From the NCBI RefSeq assembly GCF_006175995.1, contig NZ_VDMB01000007.1, positions 83,999 through 147,998 on the forward strand: a stretch of 64,000 nucleotides of DNA, given 5' to 3'. The DNA comes from Desulfobotulus mexicanus. Lineage in GTDB: Bacteria > Desulfobacterota > Desulfobacteria > Desulfobacterales > ASO4-4. Shown in pieces: positions 25,407-34,556 of the stretch. The position numbers were made by a program, and so were the translations under genes. Within the stretch, counting starts at the first letter, position 1; each line of letters starts with the position of its first letter. Under the pieces are notes generated by a model. The model was given only the letters and a program-made list of their open reading frames with translations, was not told where the DNA came from and did no database searches.

Positions 25407-26627
25407 CTACATGACACAGTTTTTACCTGAACTCTTGGCCCGGTACAGGGCCGCATCCGCACTTTCCAGCAGATCCTGTTCATCACCAGTTTCATCGGGT
25501 ATGGCCGTGGCAACACCAATGCTCATGCTCAGATACCCTGCCACACCGGAAAAGGCATGGGGGATGGCCAGCCCTTCTAATGAACTGCGGATTTTTTCGG
25601 CAATGATACGGGCTTCATCATCACCGGTATGGGGCAGCAGCATCACAAATTCCTCACCGCCAAAACGGGCGGAAAGATCAAAGGGTCTCCGGCTGTAAGC
25701 TTTGAGGATACGGGCAATGGACTTCAGACACTCATCCCCTGCCGGGTGTCCGTAATTATCATTATACGCTTTGAAATTATCCACATCCATAAAGAGAATT
25801 GCCAGGGGATCACCGGATCGCTCTGCCCTGCGCCAGTAAAGCTTCAGGCTTTCATCAAAATGGCGACGGTTGGCAAGCCCCGTAAGGGGATCGGAAAGGG
25901 AAAGTTCAGTAAGATGCCGGTTAAGATGCTGCAGGCGCAGAGCATCGTTTTTTTTCATCTGGTTTCCCAGAAAATCCCGCCTCTGCCGGTATTCTATCTG
26001 ATAACACCCCACAAGACAGAGCAGAATGATGGTACCCATAACCAGAAAGCTGTTTAATTTGGCAGGCAGGGGCATGGCAGGCATAAAAGGAAGGGCTGTG
26101 GTATAAAGAATGAGAATTAAAAGACAGACCCCCAGTGCCAGGCGGAAACGTATGGAAATGGCAATAAAAATTACAAAAATAAAAAGCCCTGTGTGGTAAT
26201 GGGCCGCCATGGGAGATCTGCTGATGAGCAAAAGAATAAGTATGCTGCATACTCCCGACATCAGAGCCACAAGCATCAGGACATCCACATGCTTCTGCAC
26301 ACTGGAACTGGCAATGGCAATTAGTATGGGGATGGAAATAAGGGCCACTAAAAAACGAAGAATCCATGCGGTCTGATACACATCCGGAACCATGAAATAA
26401 TCCGCAACGGCATAGATGATAAAAAACAGCAATGCCACTGACCCCATGGGAGGAAAAAGCAGTTTCTGCCTTTTAAGCTCCTTCTGCCGGTATTTTTTTT
26501 CAAGAATGCCGGGAAAACAAAGCCAGGTAAACCCCTTTTCCATGGTGGATACCAGAGCCTGTTCCATCTCCTCAAGTAAAGGATCTGAGGCCCCTGCCAG
26601 TTTATCTCCCTGATCTTCCGTTATCAT
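25407..26627 (-). CDS. Membrane-bound diguanylate cyclase
   Basis: Makes c-di-GMP from two GTP. The 406-residue protein has about six membrane helices between residues 45 and 210, then a cytosolic GGDEF domain: LSDPLTGLANRRHFDE, LFMDVDNFKAYNDNYGHPAGDECL, and active site GGEEF. RPFD sits five residues before GGEEF, which is the inhibitory I-site pattern RxxD. The enzyme is therefore probably active and product-inhibited. No sensory domain beyond the membrane helices (a MASE-like arrangement) is recognised. A PilZ protein at 56 kb could be a receptor. Confidence 0.88.
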   Translation of the reverse strand: MITEDQGDKLAGASDPLLEEMEQALVSTMEKGFTWLCFPGILEKKYRQKELKRQKLLFPPMGSVALLFFIIYAVADYFMVPDVYQTAWILRFLVALISIPILIAIASSSVQKHVDVLMLVALMSGVCSILILLLISRSPMAAHYHTGLFIFVIFIAISIRFRLALGVCLLILILYTTALPFMPAMPLPAKLNSFLVMGTIILLCLVGCYQIEYRQRRDFLGNQMKKNDALRLQHLNRHLTELSLSDPLTGLANRRHFDESLKLYWRRAERSGDPLAILFMDVDNFKAYNDNYGHPAGDECLKSIARILKAYSRRPFDLSARFGGEEFVMLLPHTGDDEARIIAEKIRSSLEGLAIPHAFSGVAGYLSMSIGVATAIPDETGDEQDLLESADAALYRAKSSGKNCVM

Positions 26628-26761
26628 AATACCTGCCTGTGCATAAAAGGCCCGCCCCTTTTAAATTTTTCTGTAAAAAGAGATCATCCTTTTTCCTTTA
26701 TAATTATGAAAGCATAGCAGAAAAACAGGCAATCGGGAAAGGGTGAAGAAATACAGGGAAT

Positions 26762-26793
26762 AAAAAACCCCCACCTGTAAAAAGTGGAGGTTT
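26762..26793 (-). terminator. Terminator of the acyl-CoA synthetase gene
   Basis: On the minus strand CCTCCAC pairs with GTGGGGG around an AT-rich loop, with a T6 run directly after. It begins about 20 nt past the stop codon. Confidence 0.75.
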
Positions 26794-26813
26794 GAAATCA
26801 AAGGGGCTTAAAC

Positions 26814-28406
26814 TCAGTCTCTACGGAAACTGGAATAAATTCCTGCATAACGCTTGCGAAGAACGGGTTTTTCGATTTTACCCGTGGGATTTCTAGGCAC
26901 CTCTGCAAAATGAACAATGCGGGGCCTGCGGTAACGGGGCATACCAAGGCAGTAGGAGTTCACCTCATCTTCCGTCATCTCCATACCGGGTTTAATCTGT
27001 ATGACGGCAGTGACCAGTTCACCAAGACGATCATCGGGCGTGCCGATAATGGCCACATCCTGAATTTTCTCATGGCGGATTAAGTAATTTTCCACCTCCA
27101 CAGGATAGACATTCTCTCCTCCGGTAATGACCAGATCCTTCTTACGATCCAGAAGCCAGTAAAAACCGTCCTTATCCTGCCTTGCAATGTCTCCGGTGCA
27201 GAGCCATCCGTTTTTGAGACTTTTTCCCGTTTCCTTGGGATTGCCGTAATATTCACGCATCACGCCAGCCCCCCGGACAATCAGCTCACCCGGCTCACCA
27301 AAGGGAACTTCCTGCATTTTCCTGTCCACGATGCGGCACTCCCAGCCCCATCCCGGCTGTCCTATGGCCCCAACCTTATGGATATTTTCCATGCCAAGGT
27401 GCACACATCCCGGCCCTGTGGCTTCGGTGAGTCCGTAATTGGTGTCATACTGATGATGGGGGAAAATTTTCTTCCACCGATTCACCAGACTGGGCGGAAC
27501 GGGCTGGGCACCTATGTGCATGAGCCGCCAGTTTGAAAGATCATAATCTTCCAGATTAACCTCGCCGGATTCGATGGCATGGAGAATATCATGGGCCCAT
27601 GGAACCAGCAACCAGACAATACTGGCCTTTTCTTCGGAAACAGCCTGCAGAATCCACTGTGGAGACACTCCCTTGAGAAGAACAGTGGCTGCCCCCACCT
27701 TGAAATTGCCAAACCAGTGCATCTTGGCCCCCGTATGGTAAAGGGGAGGAATGCAAAGAAAGATATCTTCCGGCTGCTGCAGATGGTGGCGATGCTCCAC
27801 CTCACAGGCAAAGGCCAGATTACCGTGGGTGATCAGAACACCCTTGGGATCACCAGTGGTGCCGGAAGTAAAGTAGAGAGCTGCCTCATCATCTGGCTCT
27901 AAGGGTACAGGGGGGAGCGCTCTGGCCTTTTCACGGTCGCCTTCGGCCAGAAGGTCCGCCATGGGCATGGCAAAACGGGGACGCTGATCTTCAGGGCCAG
28001 CAAAGACATAAAGTTCCACCACCGCATCGAGACCGGGCTTTACCGCCCGTACCCTGTCCACAAAGTCCGGCCCGAAGATGAGAACTTTGGCTTCCGCAAG
28101 TACGCTGCAACGGAGAATTTTATCCGCCAGAAAACGGAAATTCAAAGGCACCGCCCAACAGCCTGAGTCCAGAATGCCCATATAATAGGGCAGCCATTCC
28201 AGGCAGTTGGTCATAAGATGTACCACTTTCTCCCCCCTGGAATAGCCCCGCATACGCAAAGCCCGGGAAAGCCTGAGGCTCTCTTCATAAAATTCAGACC
28301 AGGTGATGCTGCTGCGGGTTCCGGTTTCCGGTGCCCGTTCCACAAGGGAAACGGCATCCGGAAAATTCCGGGCGTTCTGTGCTAGAATTTCCGTAATTAA
28401 CTGCAT
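26814..28406 (-). CDS. AMP-forming acyl-CoA synthetase
   Basis: Activates a carboxylic acid, probably a fatty acid, to its CoA thioester through an acyl-AMP. The 530-residue protein has the ANL-family motifs: LYFTSGTTGDPKGVLITHGN (P-loop, about 170-190), NYGLTEATGPGC, GWLCTGDIARQDKDGFYWLLDRKKDLVITGGENVYP, and a C-terminal GKIEKPVLR lysine. ATG 28406 (MQLITEILAQNARNFPD) is preferred to the in-frame start at 28505 since the family starts there. It stands alone between two terminators. In a sulfate reducer it would feed beta-oxidation with the enoyl-CoA hydratase seen at 46.7 kb. Confidence 0.85.
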   Translation of the reverse strand: MQLITEILAQNARNFPDAVSLVERAPETGTRSSITWSEFYEESLRLSRALRMRGYSRGEKVVHLMTNCLEWLPYYMGILDSGCWAVPLNFRFLADKILRCSVLAEAKVLIFGPDFVDRVRAVKPGLDAVVELYVFAGPEDQRPRFAMPMADLLAEGDREKARALPPVPLEPDDEAALYFTSGTTGDPKGVLITHGNLAFACEVEHRHHLQQPEDIFLCIPPLYHTGAKMHWFGNFKVGAATVLLKGVSPQWILQAVSEEKASIVWLLVPWAHDILHAIESGEVNLEDYDLSNWRLMHIGAQPVPPSLVNRWKKIFPHHQYDTNYGLTEATGPGCVHLGMENIHKVGAIGQPGWGWECRIVDRKMQEVPFGEPGELIVRGAGVMREYYGNPKETGKSLKNGWLCTGDIARQDKDGFYWLLDRKKDLVITGGENVYPVEVENYLIRHEKIQDVAIIGTPDDRLGELVTAVIQIKPGMEMTEDEVNSYCLGMPRYRRPRIVHFAEVPRNPTGKIEKPVLRKRYAGIYSSFRRD

Positions 28407-28520
28407 GATTCTGTCTCTTTTCCTTCCTTTAAAAAAACACGTTGCCCTTTCGGGTAAGGAGGGCAGAATAATCCGCTGTCTTTTTAAGATCAACCATAAA
28501 AGCATTTTCTCCCATGAAAA

Positions 28521-28560
28521 TAAAAAGGGACCGACCCCTTTTACGGGTCAGCCCCTTTTT
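28521..28560 (-). terminator. Terminator of dnaK
   Basis: Read on the minus strand, AAAAAGGGGCTGACCC pairs with GGGGTCGGTCCCTTTTT around a GTAA-type loop, then a T-rich stretch. It starts 30 nt past the dnaK stop. The arms resemble the joint motif AAAAGGGGTC. Confidence 0.8.
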
Positions 28561-28589
28561 TCAGACAGCTTTATATCCTATATTTTTTT

Positions 28590-30512
28590 TCAGTCTTTTT
28601 TATCGCTTTTCACTTCTTCAAAGTCAGCATCCACAACATCATCATCCTGGGGACGGGAAGACTCCTGCGACCCTTCAGCACCTGCAGCATCTGCTGCGGC
28701 ACCGGCTGCCTGCTGCTGGTACATGGCCTCGGCCAGCTTATGGGAAGCCTCGGTCAGGGCATCTGTTTTTGCCTTAATGGCATCCAGATCCTCCCCTTCC
28801 ATGGCTTTTTTCAGATCTTCCACAGCAGACTCAATGCTTGTGCGGGTCTCTGCATCCACCTTATCGCCCATATCCTTCAGGGACTTTTCCGTCTGATAGA
28901 CCATGCTGTCTGCGGTGTTTCTGGCTTCCACCAGCTCCCGCTTACGCTTGTCATCATCGGCGTGCATTTCCGCTTCCTTGACCAGACGTTCAATATCATC
29001 GGAAGAAAGACCGCTGGAAGAAGTGATCTGGATGGACTGTTCCTTGCCCGTGCCCAGATCCTTGGCAGAAACATGCACAATGCCGTTGGCATCAATGTCA
29101 AAACCCACCTCAATCTGGGGAACACCCCGGGGTGCAGGCGGAAGATCCCTCAGCTCAAAATTACCAAGGGTTTTGTTATCCCTTGCCATCTCACGCTCGC
29201 CCTGCAGCACATGGATGGAAACAGCAGGCTGATTGTCGGCAGCCGTGGAGAAAACCTGGCTCTTTTTAGTGGGAATGGTGGTGTTGCGCTCAATAAGTTT
29301 GGTCATAACGCCACCCAGGGTTTCGATACCCAGAGAAAGGGGCGTTACATCCAGAAGCAACACATCTTTTACATCCCCCTGAAGAACACCGGCCTGAATG
29401 GCTGCACCAATGGCCACAACCTCATCGGGGTTAACGCCTTTATGGGGATCTTTTCCGAAAATCTTCTTCACCCGCTCCTGTACAGCAGGCATACGGGTCA
29501 TGCCGCCCACAAGAACCACCTCATTGATATTGGCAGCAGCAATACCAGCGTCTTTCATTGCCCGAACACATGGACCTTCAAGATTATCCAGCAGATCACC
29601 CACCAGAGACTCCAGTTTTGATCTGGACAGCTTAATCTGAAGATGCTTGGGACCGGAGGCATCGGCTGTGATAAAGGGCAGGTTCACTTCCGTTTCCATG
29701 GAAGAGGACAGCTCAATCTTGGCCTTTTCCGCAGCTTCTTTAAGACGCTGCAGAGCCATTTTGTCCTTTCTCAGATCAATGCCCTGCTCTTTACGGAAGG
29801 TATCCGCCAGAAAATCGATGATACGGTTGTCAAAGTCTTCACCGCCAAGGTGGGTGTCACCGTTGGTAGCTTTTACTTCAAACACACCATCACCGATCTC
29901 AAGGATGGATACGTCAAAGGTTCCGCCGCCAAGGTCAAAAACAGCAATCTTCTCATCGGATTTTTTATCGAGACCATAGGCCAGGGACGCTGCAGTGGGC
30001 TCGTTGATGATGCGCTTTACATTAAGCCCTGCAATGGTACCCGCATCTTTGGTGGCCTGACGCTGGCTGTCATCAAAATAGGCCGGAACCGTAATAACCG
30101 CATCCGTTACCGGCTCTCCAAGATAGTCTTCGGCAACCTTTTTGATATAGCTCAGGATATAGGAAGAAACCTCTGCGGGACTTACCTTTTTATCCTGAAT
30201 TTTTACCCGGACATCTCCGTTATCCGCATTTTCAATATGAAAAGGCAGAACATTTCTGTCCTTCTGCACTGCAGGGGAATTGAATTTGCGACCAATGAGA
30301 CGCTTGACACCAAAGATGGTGTTCTCGGGGTTGGTAATGGCCTGACGCTTGGCTGACTGGCCCACAAGACGTTCTCCGGCACCCGTTACTGCCACAATGG
30401 ACGGTGTGGTACGACCGCCTTCCGTATTTGCTATAACCTTGGGTTCACCTGCTTCCATGATGGCAACGCAGGAGTTGGTGGTTCCAAGATCTATACCGAT
30501 TATCTTACCCAT
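28590..30512 (-). CDS. dnaK: Chaperone DnaK (Hsp70)
   Basis: ATP-dependent chaperone with all Hsp70 landmarks: [12 protein letters not shown] at the start, [32 protein letters not shown] phosphate loop ([15 protein letters not shown]), the [13 protein letters not shown] linker and a substrate-binding domain with a C-terminal [10 protein letters not shown] tail like E. coli DnaK. 640 residues is the normal length. GGAG lies upstream of the ATG. The grpE gene lies 13 nt upstream, so the two are an operon in grpE-dnaK order. dnaJ and hrcA are not in the window. Confidence 0.97.
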   Translation of the reverse strand: MGKIIGIDLGTTNSCVAIMEAGEPKVIANTEGGRTTPSIVAVTGAGERLVGQSAKRQAITNPENTIFGVKRLIGRKFNSPAVQKDRNVLPFHIENADNGDVRVKIQDKKVSPAEVSSYILSYIKKVAEDYLGEPVTDAVITVPAYFDDSQRQATKDAGTIAGLNVKRIINEPTAASLAYGLDKKSDEKIAVFDLGGGTFDVSILEIGDGVFEVKATNGDTHLGGEDFDNRIIDFLADTFRKEQGIDLRKDKMALQRLKEAAEKAKIELSSSMETEVNLPFITADASGPKHLQIKLSRSKLESLVGDLLDNLEGPCVRAMKDAGIAAANINEVVLVGGMTRMPAVQERVKKIFGKDPHKGVNPDEVVAIGAAIQAGVLQGDVKDVLLLDVTPLSLGIETLGGVMTKLIERNTTIPTKKSQVFSTAADNQPAVSIHVLQGEREMARDNKTLGNFELRDLPPAPRGVPQIEVGFDIDANGIVHVSAKDLGTGKEQSIQITSSSGLSSDDIERLVKEAEMHADDDKRKRELVEARNTADSMVYQTEKSLKDMGDKVDAETRTSIESAVEDLKKAMEGEDLDAIKAKTDALTEASHKLAEAMYQQQAAGAAADAAGAEGSQESSRPQDDDVVDADFEEVKSDKKD

Positions 30513-30525
30513 ATTCTGTTTCTCC

Positions 30526-31272
30526 TTATGTTCTTATGTCAATGCCGACGGAAGGGCCACTGTCCTGTGCCATGTTTTTTTCACCGTCTCCTGCTTTTTC
30601 AGCGGAAACCGGCATGGCTTTGGCTACGGATACCATAGCCGGACGTATAAGCCTGTCGTGCATGATATATCCCTTTTGAAAAATCCGGATAACCGTATCC
30701 GGATCCGCTGCATCTGTTTCTTCATGGGCTACGGCCATGTGATAGACAGGGTCAAACTTTTTACCCTCCGCCTCCACAGGCTTAACATTGAACTCTCCGA
30801 AAACCTTGAGAATATCCGCTATGGTCAGACGCAAACCCTCCACAATGGCAGAAGCTCCTGCTTCCGGAGATGCGGCGGAATCCATGGCCCTTTCCATATT
30901 ATCCAGAGCCGGAAGGAGCTTTTGAACCAGAGAAACATTGGCATATTTACGGAACTCATCCGTTTCTCTGGCCGTCCTTTTCTTGAAGTTTTCCAGCTCC
31001 GCCACAGTACGCAGATAGCGGTCATTTGCTGCCTTCAGGGCAGTTTCACTGGCTTCAAGTTTTGCGGTAAGGCTTTCATCTTCGGACCCGGCCTTCTCTG
31101 TATCCGGTCTGTCCACATCAGCAGCCTCATCTTCCTGCAGCCCCTTACCATCAAGTATTTCAGCAGCATCCGCTACCTTGCCCACCTCTTCAGCAGAAGG
31201 TGTTTCACGGGCTGTGACGGTTTCTTCTGCGGGCTTTATCTCAGCCTCTTTTTCCATATCTGCTTCTTTCAA
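30526..31272 (-). CDS. grpE: Nucleotide exchange factor GrpE
   Basis: Cochaperone that releases ADP from DnaK. The 248 residues have a long acidic N-terminal extension of about 100 residues (E/A-rich), then the coiled coil [26 protein letters not shown] and the C-terminal beta domain ending in [18 protein letters not shown]. The start appears to be TTG 31272 with AGGAG 8 nt upstream; ATG 31257 is the alternative. The TTG start and long N-terminus exceed the usual 180-200 residues. It is the first gene of the grpE-dnaK operon. No CIRCE element was seen upstream. Confidence 0.93.
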   Translation of the reverse strand: MKEADMEKEAEIKPAEETVTARETPSAEEVGKVADAAEILDGKGLQEDEAADVDRPDTEKAGSEDESLTAKLEASETALKAANDRYLRTVAELENFKKRTARETDEFRKYANVSLVQKLLPALDNMERAMDSAASPEAGASAIVEGLRLTIADILKVFGEFNVKPVEAEGKKFDPVYHMAVAHEETDAADPDTVIRIFQKGYIMHDRLIRPAMVSVAKAMPVSAEKAGDGEKNMAQDSGPSVGIDIRT

Positions 31273-31325
31273 TCTTTATCTCCTGACGCCCATCCCATTA
31301 ACCTTATGGGCAGAAGGATTCCCCA

Positions 31326-31361
31326 CAAAAAAGGGCATGGGGAGTCCTGTCTGCATGCCCT
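31326..31361 (-). terminator. Terminator-like hairpin ahead of grpE
   Basis: On the minus strand GGGCATG pairs with CATGCCC, followed by TTTTTT. It lies upstream of grpE and downstream of the oxygen-defence cluster, so it probably stops read-through from the latter. In front of a heat-shock gene an attenuation role is possible. Confidence 0.6.
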
Positions 31362-31523
31362 CTGACTCATATTTAAGCAATAGATACATTTAATAAAATT
31401 ATCTAAACAGCCTTACTTTCATCGGTTCCCGATCAAGTTGGCAAGAAGATAAGGCGCAAAAATGCCTTGTCAAGAAATGGGAAATAAGCAAACGGCAGGA
31501 ATTTCTGAAAGCACAGACAACAT

Positions 31524-31561
31524 AAAGGGCAGCCCGCAAAGCAACCGGAACTGCCCTTTTT
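31524..31561. terminator. Terminator-like hairpin after the DVU0298-family gene
   Basis: AAAGGGCAG and CTGCCCTTT form a 9-bp stem. The T-run is stronger on the plus strand (TTTTT) than on the minus strand, but the only gene ending nearby (stop at 31664) is on the minus strand, so it may work in both directions. Confidence 0.5.
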
Positions 31562-31663
31562 GAACAAAAAAATATGCAGATTTTCTAATCTCTGTTTAAT
31601 ATATGGACATAACTTTGGGGCAAACAGCAAAAACACCAAAGCTGTTTTTCCCATGACACAATC

Positions 31664-32338
31664 TTATCCGGAGTCCCTGCAGCACTGACCTGCAAGCTCG
31701 CCAATTTTTACAGGAATAAAATCTCCGTTCCAGTAAAAAAGAAGCCCCCTTGAATCTTCAAGGTGCTTTTCAACGTACCTTGTATGGGAAGGATCTTTCA
31801 ACATCCGGGCCAGCATCAGGGCTGAAGCCAGAATTTCAGGATCATCCGAATCCAGAGGAAAGGAAAGAACCGGAATCATTTCCTGTACAAGAACAGGAAA
31901 GCTCTGGGCAAGACGGGCAAGGCCCCAGAGAATACCCCTCTGCAAAAGAGGATTCTCCTGAAAATTACCCTCCGGGTCCATGTAGGAACAAAGAATCCTG
32001 TGGTATTCATGGGCAACAATGGGAATACGCGCCATAATCTCACCCATGGCCTCACCGCAGCCCCAGCCGATCCCTCCGGATTCATCGTTGAGCATCCATA
32101 TCAGCCTGCGCATCACCCGGCGCACACCTTCGGGATCTTTAGGAAAAAGGGCCTCACAAACCGACCCCATCCCGGTCACGGCAGACCAGCGTATCTCTTC
32201 TTTTTCATGGCAGAAGGCCCCCATGAGCGGTCCCACTACCCTGCGGCCGGACAGAGCCTGCAGGGCACTCTCCATGGCGTCATTATCTTTGAGATTCAGA
32301 CAGCCCAGAACGTGGGCTTTCAGTTCCCTGCGGTCCAT
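31664..32338 (-). CDS. DVU0298-family protein (HEAT-like)
   Basis: A 224-residue helical protein of a family known from sulfate reducers (DVU0298). Repeating amphipathic helices, such as VVGPLMGAFCHEKEEIRWSAVTGMG and DPEILASALMLARMLKDPSHTRYVEKHL, indicate a small HEAT-repeat solenoid. The C-terminus (NGDFIPVKIGELA, CC) is conserved in such proteins. AAGGAGG precedes the ATG. It is the last gene of the oxygen-defence run, 14 nt downstream of the DsrE-like gene. Its partner is unknown; a scaffold or maturation role for iron-sulfur or haem enzymes is only a guess. Confidence 0.75.
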   Translation of the reverse strand: MDRRELKAHVLGCLNLKDNDAMESALQALSGRRVVGPLMGAFCHEKEEIRWSAVTGMGSVCEALFPKDPEGVRRVMRRLIWMLNDESGGIGWGCGEAMGEIMARIPIVAHEYHRILCSYMDPEGNFQENPLLQRGILWGLARLAQSFPVLVQEMIPVLSFPLDSDDPEILASALMLARMLKDPSHTRYVEKHLEDSRGLLFYWNGDFIPVKIGELAGQCCRDSG

Positions 32339-32351
32339 GGGAGCCTCCTTA

Positions 32352-32699
32352 TCAAAAGGTCAGCAGCTCATAGCCTCCGTCCCGGAAAGCTGCCATGGAC
32401 GGATGGCCATGCATGTCATCAAGCAGGGAAAGGCCTGCTTTTTTTGCGGCATCAAGGGTTTTCATCTTTGCAGCACAGGCCTTGCACACACCGGCCACAA
32501 TATCTGCTTCCAAGGCTTTTTTCCACAAAGCATGCAGGGGATGGCCTTCCTTTTCCAGCTCAGGAATCAGGGCCACTGAAGCCCCTTCCAGCACCAGAGC
32601 CACCTCATCACCCCTTTCATGCATATCCAGTCCATTGAGCAGAACATGGATGAAACACATGGGATCTCCGTTAAAAACAAAAAGGGCAGTTTTGCGCAT
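32352..32699 (-). CDS. DsrE-like small cytoplasmic protein
   Basis: A 115-residue protein of the DsrE/DsrF fold (COG2044-like). It starts MRKTALFVFNGDPMCFIHVLLNGLDMHERGDEVALVLEG, with a later VCKACAAKMKTLDAA segment holding two cysteines (CxxC) as in sulfur-trafficking relatives. ATG 32699 has GGAGGT about 6 nt upstream and is preferred to the in-frame ATG 32711. Putative sulfur-carrier or peroxiredoxin-like role, not shown. It lies in the oxygen-defence run, with about 160 nt to the ferredoxin gene. Confidence 0.7.
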   Translation of the reverse strand: MRKTALFVFNGDPMCFIHVLLNGLDMHERGDEVALVLEGASVALIPELEKEGHPLHALWKKALEADIVAGVCKACAAKMKTLDAAKKAGLSLLDDMHGHPSMAAFRDGGYELLTF

Positions 32700-32859
32700 A
32701 ATTACCTCCATCAGCCTGCTTCCAAGATTAATTTACCCGTAATTTGAACCCTCATCCCGGCCCCTCGCTTTAGAGAGCCTCAGCCAGCACCCGGAGGGCG
32801 GGGCCAAAGGTATCTTCATTTCAGGAATTGGCCTTATTTTTTTATCCCATCAAGGCAAG

Positions 32860-33048
32860 TCAGCGTTCCCGGATGCAGTCCGCAGGGCAGTTCCTTATGG
32901 CCTCTTCCAGACAGTCAGGCCTGCCTTCGCTTTCCCGTACCACCACAAAACCCGTGGCACTCCAGCCAAAAACCTCCGGACAAAGCTCAATGCAGATACC
33001 GCAACGAATGCAGGTCACAAGATCCACCTCCGCCGCATAGTCTTCCAT
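32860..33048 (-). CDS. Single-cluster ferredoxin
   Basis: A 62-residue [4Fe-4S] ferredoxin. Cluster ligands are C13, C16, C19 and C54 (CIRCGIC...CP), and C23 and C58 are extra cysteines that could form a disulfide as in Desulfovibrio gigas ferredoxin. The ATG overlaps the fprA stop by one base (TGATG); the first in-frame codon TTG is excluded for that reason. It can carry electrons to or from the flavodiiron protein and other members of this cluster. Confidence 0.88.
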   Translation of the reverse strand: MEDYAAEVDLVTCIRCGICIELCPEVFGWSATGFVVVRESEGRPDCLEEAIRNCPADCIRER

Positions 33049-34250
33049 CAAACCTCCCTGCCCTGTGCCCTGAGACCCATGCGCATACCCAGACCATGGC
33101 AGAGGGTCAGTTGATCCCGCTCCGGCACATACTGGATACGGAGACCCTCCTCAGGAAGCTCAAACCCCATACCGGCCAGCTCCGCGTTGAGAAGTTTAAC
33201 AGCTTCACCACTCCAGCCGTAGGAACCAAAGGCTGCTGCTATTTTTCCCTGGGGCTTAAGACCTTTCATATAGGTCAGCACATCCATGAGTGCCGGGAAA
33301 ATCTGGTTGTTCAGGGTGGGAGAGCCCACCATGACAACCTTGGCATCCATGATTTCCGTCATGATGTCTGATCTGTGGGATCTGCGCACACTGATGGGCC
33401 GAACCTGCTCCACACCAGCCTCCACCAGTCCGCTGACTATGGCATCGGCCATCATCTCCGTGGAATGCCACATGGTATCATAGATGACAACGGCCTTGTT
33501 CTGGGTTTCCTGACGGCTCCAGCGGTCGTAGGCATCAAGAATCACGCCGGGATCTTTCCTCCAGAGAATACCGTGGTCCGGGCAGACCATGTTCAGCTTC
33601 AGCCCCATCTCGCCCACTGCCTTGAGAAGCTTGGCAATGAGAGCTGAAAAGGGAAGAAGAATATTGGCGTAATATTTTTTGGCATGGAAAAGCAGCTCGG
33701 ACATGTCCATCTGATCATCAAAGATCTCGCTGCCCGCATAGTGCTGACCAAAGGCATCGCTTGAAAAAAGAATGCCGTCTTCTTTAAGGTAGGTGAACAT
33801 GGAATCCGGCCAGTGCAGCATCCGGGTTTCAATGAACATCAGGGTACGGCCACTGCCTATGGAAATTTCTTCGCTGGAGCTGACTTCCTTTAAATTCCAG
33901 TTTTCACGAAAATGCCGGGCCAGATTCTTTGCGCCCATTTTGGAGCAATAAAGGGGCTTGTCCTGCCCCACAGCCGCCATAATGCGGGGCAGGCCGCCGG
34001 AGTGGTCCATTTCCGTGTGATTGCTCACCACAATATCAATGTCCTTAGGGTCCATGATGGCCCGGATATTGGACAGCAGCTCTTCTGTGAATTCTGCCTT
34101 TACGGTATCAATGAGAACATTGGTCTCACCACGGATGAGAAAGGCGTTATAGGTGGTACCTGCGGGGGTGGAGTAACCATGGAAATCACGGATGTTCCAG
34201 TCCCGGACACCAACTTCAAAAACATTGGGGGCTATTTCAACAGGTCGCAT
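33048..34250 (-). CDS. fprA: Flavodiiron protein (rubredoxin:oxygen oxidoreductase type)
   Basis: Reduces O2 to water (and often NO to N2O) with electrons from rubredoxin. The 400-residue chain has an N-terminal metallo-beta-lactamase domain with diiron ligands in the NHTEMDHSG motif (about 76-84), further ligands at EMLH-type MLHWPDSM and in the CPDHGILWR segment, and a C-terminal flavodoxin domain with FMN motif DTMWHSTEMMADAI. Length and order match A-type flavoproteins. The rubredoxin gene sits 90 nt upstream, which supports the electron donor. Ferredoxin follows with one base overlap. Confidence 0.93.
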   Translation of the reverse strand: MRPVEIAPNVFEVGVRDWNIRDFHGYSTPAGTTYNAFLIRGETNVLIDTVKAEFTEELLSNIRAIMDPKDIDIVVSNHTEMDHSGGLPRIMAAVGQDKPLYCSKMGAKNLARHFRENWNLKEVSSSEEISIGSGRTLMFIETRMLHWPDSMFTYLKEDGILFSSDAFGQHYAGSEIFDDQMDMSELLFHAKKYYANILLPFSALIAKLLKAVGEMGLKLNMVCPDHGILWRKDPGVILDAYDRWSRQETQNKAVVIYDTMWHSTEMMADAIVSGLVEAGVEQVRPISVRRSHRSDIMTEIMDAKVVMVGSPTLNNQIFPALMDVLTYMKGLKPQGKIAAAFGSYGWSGEAVKLLNAELAGMGFELPEEGLRIQYVPERDQLTLCHGLGMRMGLRAQGREV

Positions 34251-34341
34251 TTCTTTCCTTATAAAGCATCATCAAAAGGTATCAAAAAAACCGGGATCGC
34301 AATGATCTGCGGCTCCCGGCATCTTTATCTGGAATCAACAA

Positions 34342-34497
34342 TCAGGCCGGGGAAAACTGATCCTTTTCCGCACCGCATACAGGACAGGTCCAGTCATCGG
34401 GAAGATCGGCAAAGGCCGTACCCGGTGCAATTCCACCCTCACTGTCACCTTCCGCAGGATCATACTCCCAGCCACACAACTCGCATACATACTTCAT
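34342..34497 (-). CDS. rub: Rubredoxin
   Basis: A 51-residue iron protein; too short for most gene finders. C5, C8, C38 and C41 coordinate the single iron in the pattern CxxCG...CPVCG, with the classical aromatic residues (W10, Y12, W36). It is the direct electron donor expected for the flavodiiron protein encoded next. The ATG has AAAGGAGC about 6 nt upstream. It lies 60 nt downstream of cydB. Confidence 0.95.
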   Translation of the reverse strand: MKYVCELCGWEYDPAEGDSEGGIAPGTAFADLPDDWTCPVCGAEKDQFSPA

Positions 34498-34556
34498 CGT
34501 AAAGCTCCTTTTTTTATATCAGGTTGGTTTTCTCAGAACGCCAGCCCTTTTAATCC

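Larger units (their letters stand above)
31273..31663. other. Non-coding region upstream of grpE
   Basis: The gap holds the hairpins at 31326-31361 and 31524-31561 and the presumed grpE-dnaK promoter. Neither CIRCE (TTAGCACTC-N9-GAGTGCTAA) nor a clear sigma-32 promoter was found. Confidence 0.5.
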
